NCBI RefSeq assembly: GCF_000003605.2
Contig: NW_003107589.1
Coordinates: 282,334-304,333, forward strand
Direction of reading: 5' to 3'
Source: Saccoglossus kowalevskii
Lineage: Eukaryota > Hemichordata > Enteropneusta > Harrimaniidae
Length of the DNA: 22,000 bases
Below are positions 20,137 through 22,000 of the stretch, piece after piece. The notes beneath the pieces are model-generated. The model ran no database searches. It was given only the letters and a program-made list of their open reading frames with translations, and was not told where the DNA came from. Each line of letters starts with the position of its first letter. Positions within the stretch are counted from its first letter, which is position 1. Both the position numbers and the translations under genes were made by a program.

Positions 20137-21058
20137 ACGCTCTATTGGGCACTTCCCCAAAATGACGTTTTCGTTCAAAATGATCTAAAACCTTGCTAAA
20201 GTTGAGAGTCAAAAAGATCGGCCCGACTATGAAAGCTACGGCAGACTACGGGAGTATCCCCAGGATCTACCATTGTCATAATGAATTCACATTTATTACA
20301 CGGAACCGTAGTTACTAGCTGCCTGTTTTGATACATACAATAATTGTTGTATTGACAATTTCCACGGAAAGTCCTACCCTATAATAATTGGGCTTTCGAT
20401 ATTACTAAACGGTGAAATAATTAGTGAACAAAAATACATGATTATTAGTGGAAAGTACACTAGGCGAATGATATATAAACACAATTGTTTTTTTAAATTA
20501 AGGTTAATTTCAATAATAATTTGAATAAGCTGAGCACAACAATAAATAGATCATCAAAACAAGAAACAATTATAATAATGTAAATTTACAATACAGAAAT
20601 GTATTAATGTCGTTTTTCGTTTTCAATACCAAGTTGTTTGTTTTACATATGCATCTAGGCAAAATAAAGAAATCTTAACCAAACAAGTAGGGGTTAATAA
20701 AAAAAAGAACATCTCGTTACTATAATTGGAGATATATGTACTGCTACAGCATATGATCTTGGTACGGATTTTCGCTTAATAGAAAATATAATTTTATATT
20801 TACTAGAAGCACTAGCATTACGTATCAGTATACGATTAAAAAAACCGCCCTATTCAAGTGAGTGAGTTCTTGAATTAGTAGACTGATTAATTATCACTTT
20901 TTCCACATGACATTGGAGTTTGGGGGAGGGGGGCGTTTTTATTCACTACAGGCTTTTTCAATCTGCTTTTATTGTGACAGTGCATCTTAAATTGGTGAGG
21001 CGTAACTTGTGTTTCCTTTTGATGTGTTCGTAATGAGACTAGATTAGACTAGATTCCC
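20137..21058. other. AT-rich stretch without a supported gene
   Basis: Low coding potential throughout. A G-rich run (20922-20934, two blocks of G) is present but lacks the four blocks needed for an intramolecular quadruplex. AGACTAGATT is repeated in tandem near 21037-21055. Confidence 0.4.
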
Positions 21059-21064
21059 TTTATT
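21059..21064 (-). terminator. AATAAA polyadenylation signal (minus strand)
   Basis: The minus strand reads CAATAAAGGG here, about 136 bases downstream of the TGA at 21202-21200. Its position fits a short 3' UTR of the terminal exon candidate. The hexamer is common in AT-rich DNA, so it counts only together with the exon. Confidence 0.3.
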
Positions 21065-21199
21065 GAAATAAATTGGGTGACACTCTGGATGCGAGTATCC
21101 GCACATTTCAATAGTATTCTGGTATCCAGAAAGTCTTACGCGGAAATGGTGCAGGAGCAGAGCAGCCCTTTTTACACGGCCAAAGCTACACAATCGCCG

Positions 21200-21246
21200 T
21201 CAGCTATAAACGCACTCTGGATCGCTCTCTAGGCCGGCACTTCCTG
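21200..21246 (-). CDS. Candidate 3'-terminal coding exon
   Basis: An acceptor-like tract (TTTTGCTTTACAG) ends at 21247. After it the minus strand reads two bases plus GSAGLESDPECVYS and TGA (21202-21200), then about 136 bases to an AATAAA. The stretch is clearly GC-richer than its surroundings. The frame is also open upstream of the acceptor to 21370, so the exon may be longer or start at an internal ATG (21298, 32 residues). A plus-strand frame (21089-21232, 47 residues) overlaps it and is also coding-like, so strand assignment is uncertain. If real, the rest of the gene lies to the right, beyond the repeat at 21733. No protein family is recognised from so short a tail. Confidence 0.27.
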
Positions 21247-21370
21247 CTGTAAAGCAAAATAAACCAGGTGTTGATTTCACATATTCCACGAGGAGCATCT
21301 CGCTATCATTCGCTACAGCCGTTGCTTTTTCGCTGAATATCAAAAGCCGAATGTTTGTTGAGAGTAGCCG

Positions 21371-21732
21371 CTACTCAGTGGCAATGAATATGAATTAACA
21401 GTAGATGCGCTAATTGTTATGAACATTTTTCGGAAGATTCAGTTATTGGGATTTCGGAACCGAATCGTAGGCTAAGTAGAGCTAACAATAATTTAATTAA
21501 ATAAAATTCGAAAACTCATTTTAGTGAGGACATCACGTTTGAAATCGTTAATCACATCGCCGTATTAACTACTAGTATATAATTTTGATGACGATAGAGG
21601 GCGTGGTTTATCAATGTACTAATACATATTGTTTTGCAGTTTATGTGACCAAATCCCCGACACATTGAGGAACAAGTCATTGTCAATGACACGTCCCCGT
21701 TCCGTTCATATTTAAGTGACATATACATTCAA
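21371..21732. other. Stretch without recognised features
   Basis: No frame, inverted repeat or RNA signal stands out. Confidence 0.4.
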
Positions 21733-22000
21733 AGCAGATCATGACCGAAATGCATCTGCATATGTACAACACATTGTACTAAATCTGATTTTGATGCATT
21801 TTCGGCCTTAAAATGGCCATCATTCAGCTATTGTTAAGCGGATCATGAAACAAATGCACATATCTATTTGTGACATGATGTACCATGTGTGTGTGAAGTT
21901 TGAACTTGATCAATCCAGACATGTCTTGGATACGGATCCAGAACTGAATTTATTTAAACAAAATGGCCGCCAGTCGGCCATTTCGAACTTGATCCGAAAA
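21733..22000. repeat. Diverged tandem repeat, cut by the window edge
   Basis: AGCAGATCATGACCGAAATG (21733) recurs as AGCGGATCATGAAACAAATG (21837). AAAATGGCC at 21810-21818 recurs at 21960-21968. GAACTTGATC occurs at 21902 and 21985. The second unit is longer than the first. Near the edge AAATGGCCG (21961-21969) is inverted as CGGCCATTT (21975-21983). It looks like part of a dispersed invertebrate repeat made of related units of about 100-150 bp; the family name is not known to me. Confidence 0.6.

Noticed and set aside
20922-20934. G-rich run as a possible quadruplex
   Set aside because: Only two G blocks are present.
1-22000. CRISPR array, bacterial operon, rRNA or viral gene
   Set aside because: No regularly spaced repeats, operon-like packed frames, rRNA-like sequence or viral protein motifs were seen on either strand.

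Overview
This window reads as AT-rich nuclear DNA from an animal, probably a marine invertebrate (a mollusc or other lophotrochozoan is my best guess). The reasons are its composition (roughly two-thirds A+T by eye), many short simple repeats, a pure 28-base poly(A) tract, small foldback DNA-transposon-like elements, plausible GT-AG splice signals, and no operons, ribosome binding sites or long open frames. The taxon is an inference from texture and from a repeat vocabulary I associate with molluscan intergenic DNA; no gene here identifies it.

No protein-coding gene can be named with confidence. The longest ATG-initiated frame is 111 codons (5721-6056). At this base composition stop codons make up about 7% of triplets, so about one frame of that size is expected by chance in six frames of 22 kb. 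The window is therefore mostly intergenic or intronic. The few gene fragments worth keeping are all on the minus strand. They are a two-exon candidate with a secretion-signal-like N terminus (8491-8548 joined to 8072-8217), a small cysteine-rich frame (12385-12594), a short frame (16435-16644), and a possible 3'-terminal exon with an AATAAA signal (21246 down to about 21040).

Layout. 1-555: simple repeats and one structured hairpin. 556-1202: a diverged tandem duplication. 1726-2031: a possible TA-flanked MITE. 3037-3152: a GC-rich foldback carrying a full CRE palindrome. 5133-5338: the clearest mobile element, a roughly 200-bp MITE with about 45-bp terminal inverted repeats and TA duplications, followed at once by a second foldback (5352-5456). 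8072-8548: the two-exon candidate, with a plus-strand frame filling its intron. 10877-11438: a possible retroposon with a poly(A) tail and matching 8-bp flanks. 12385-12594: the Cys-rich frame. 14613-15205: a (CAAT)6 tract and an A-rich tract bracketed by an 8-bp repeat. 16098-16318: a cluster of perfect inverted repeats. 17262-17427: a GC-rich patch open on both strands. 19035-20136: several hairpins. 21059-21370: the possible terminal exon. 21733-22000: a diverged tandem repeat that runs off the right edge.

The gene candidates do not form a recognisable pathway. The main signal of the window is the variety of small foldback and retroposed elements.
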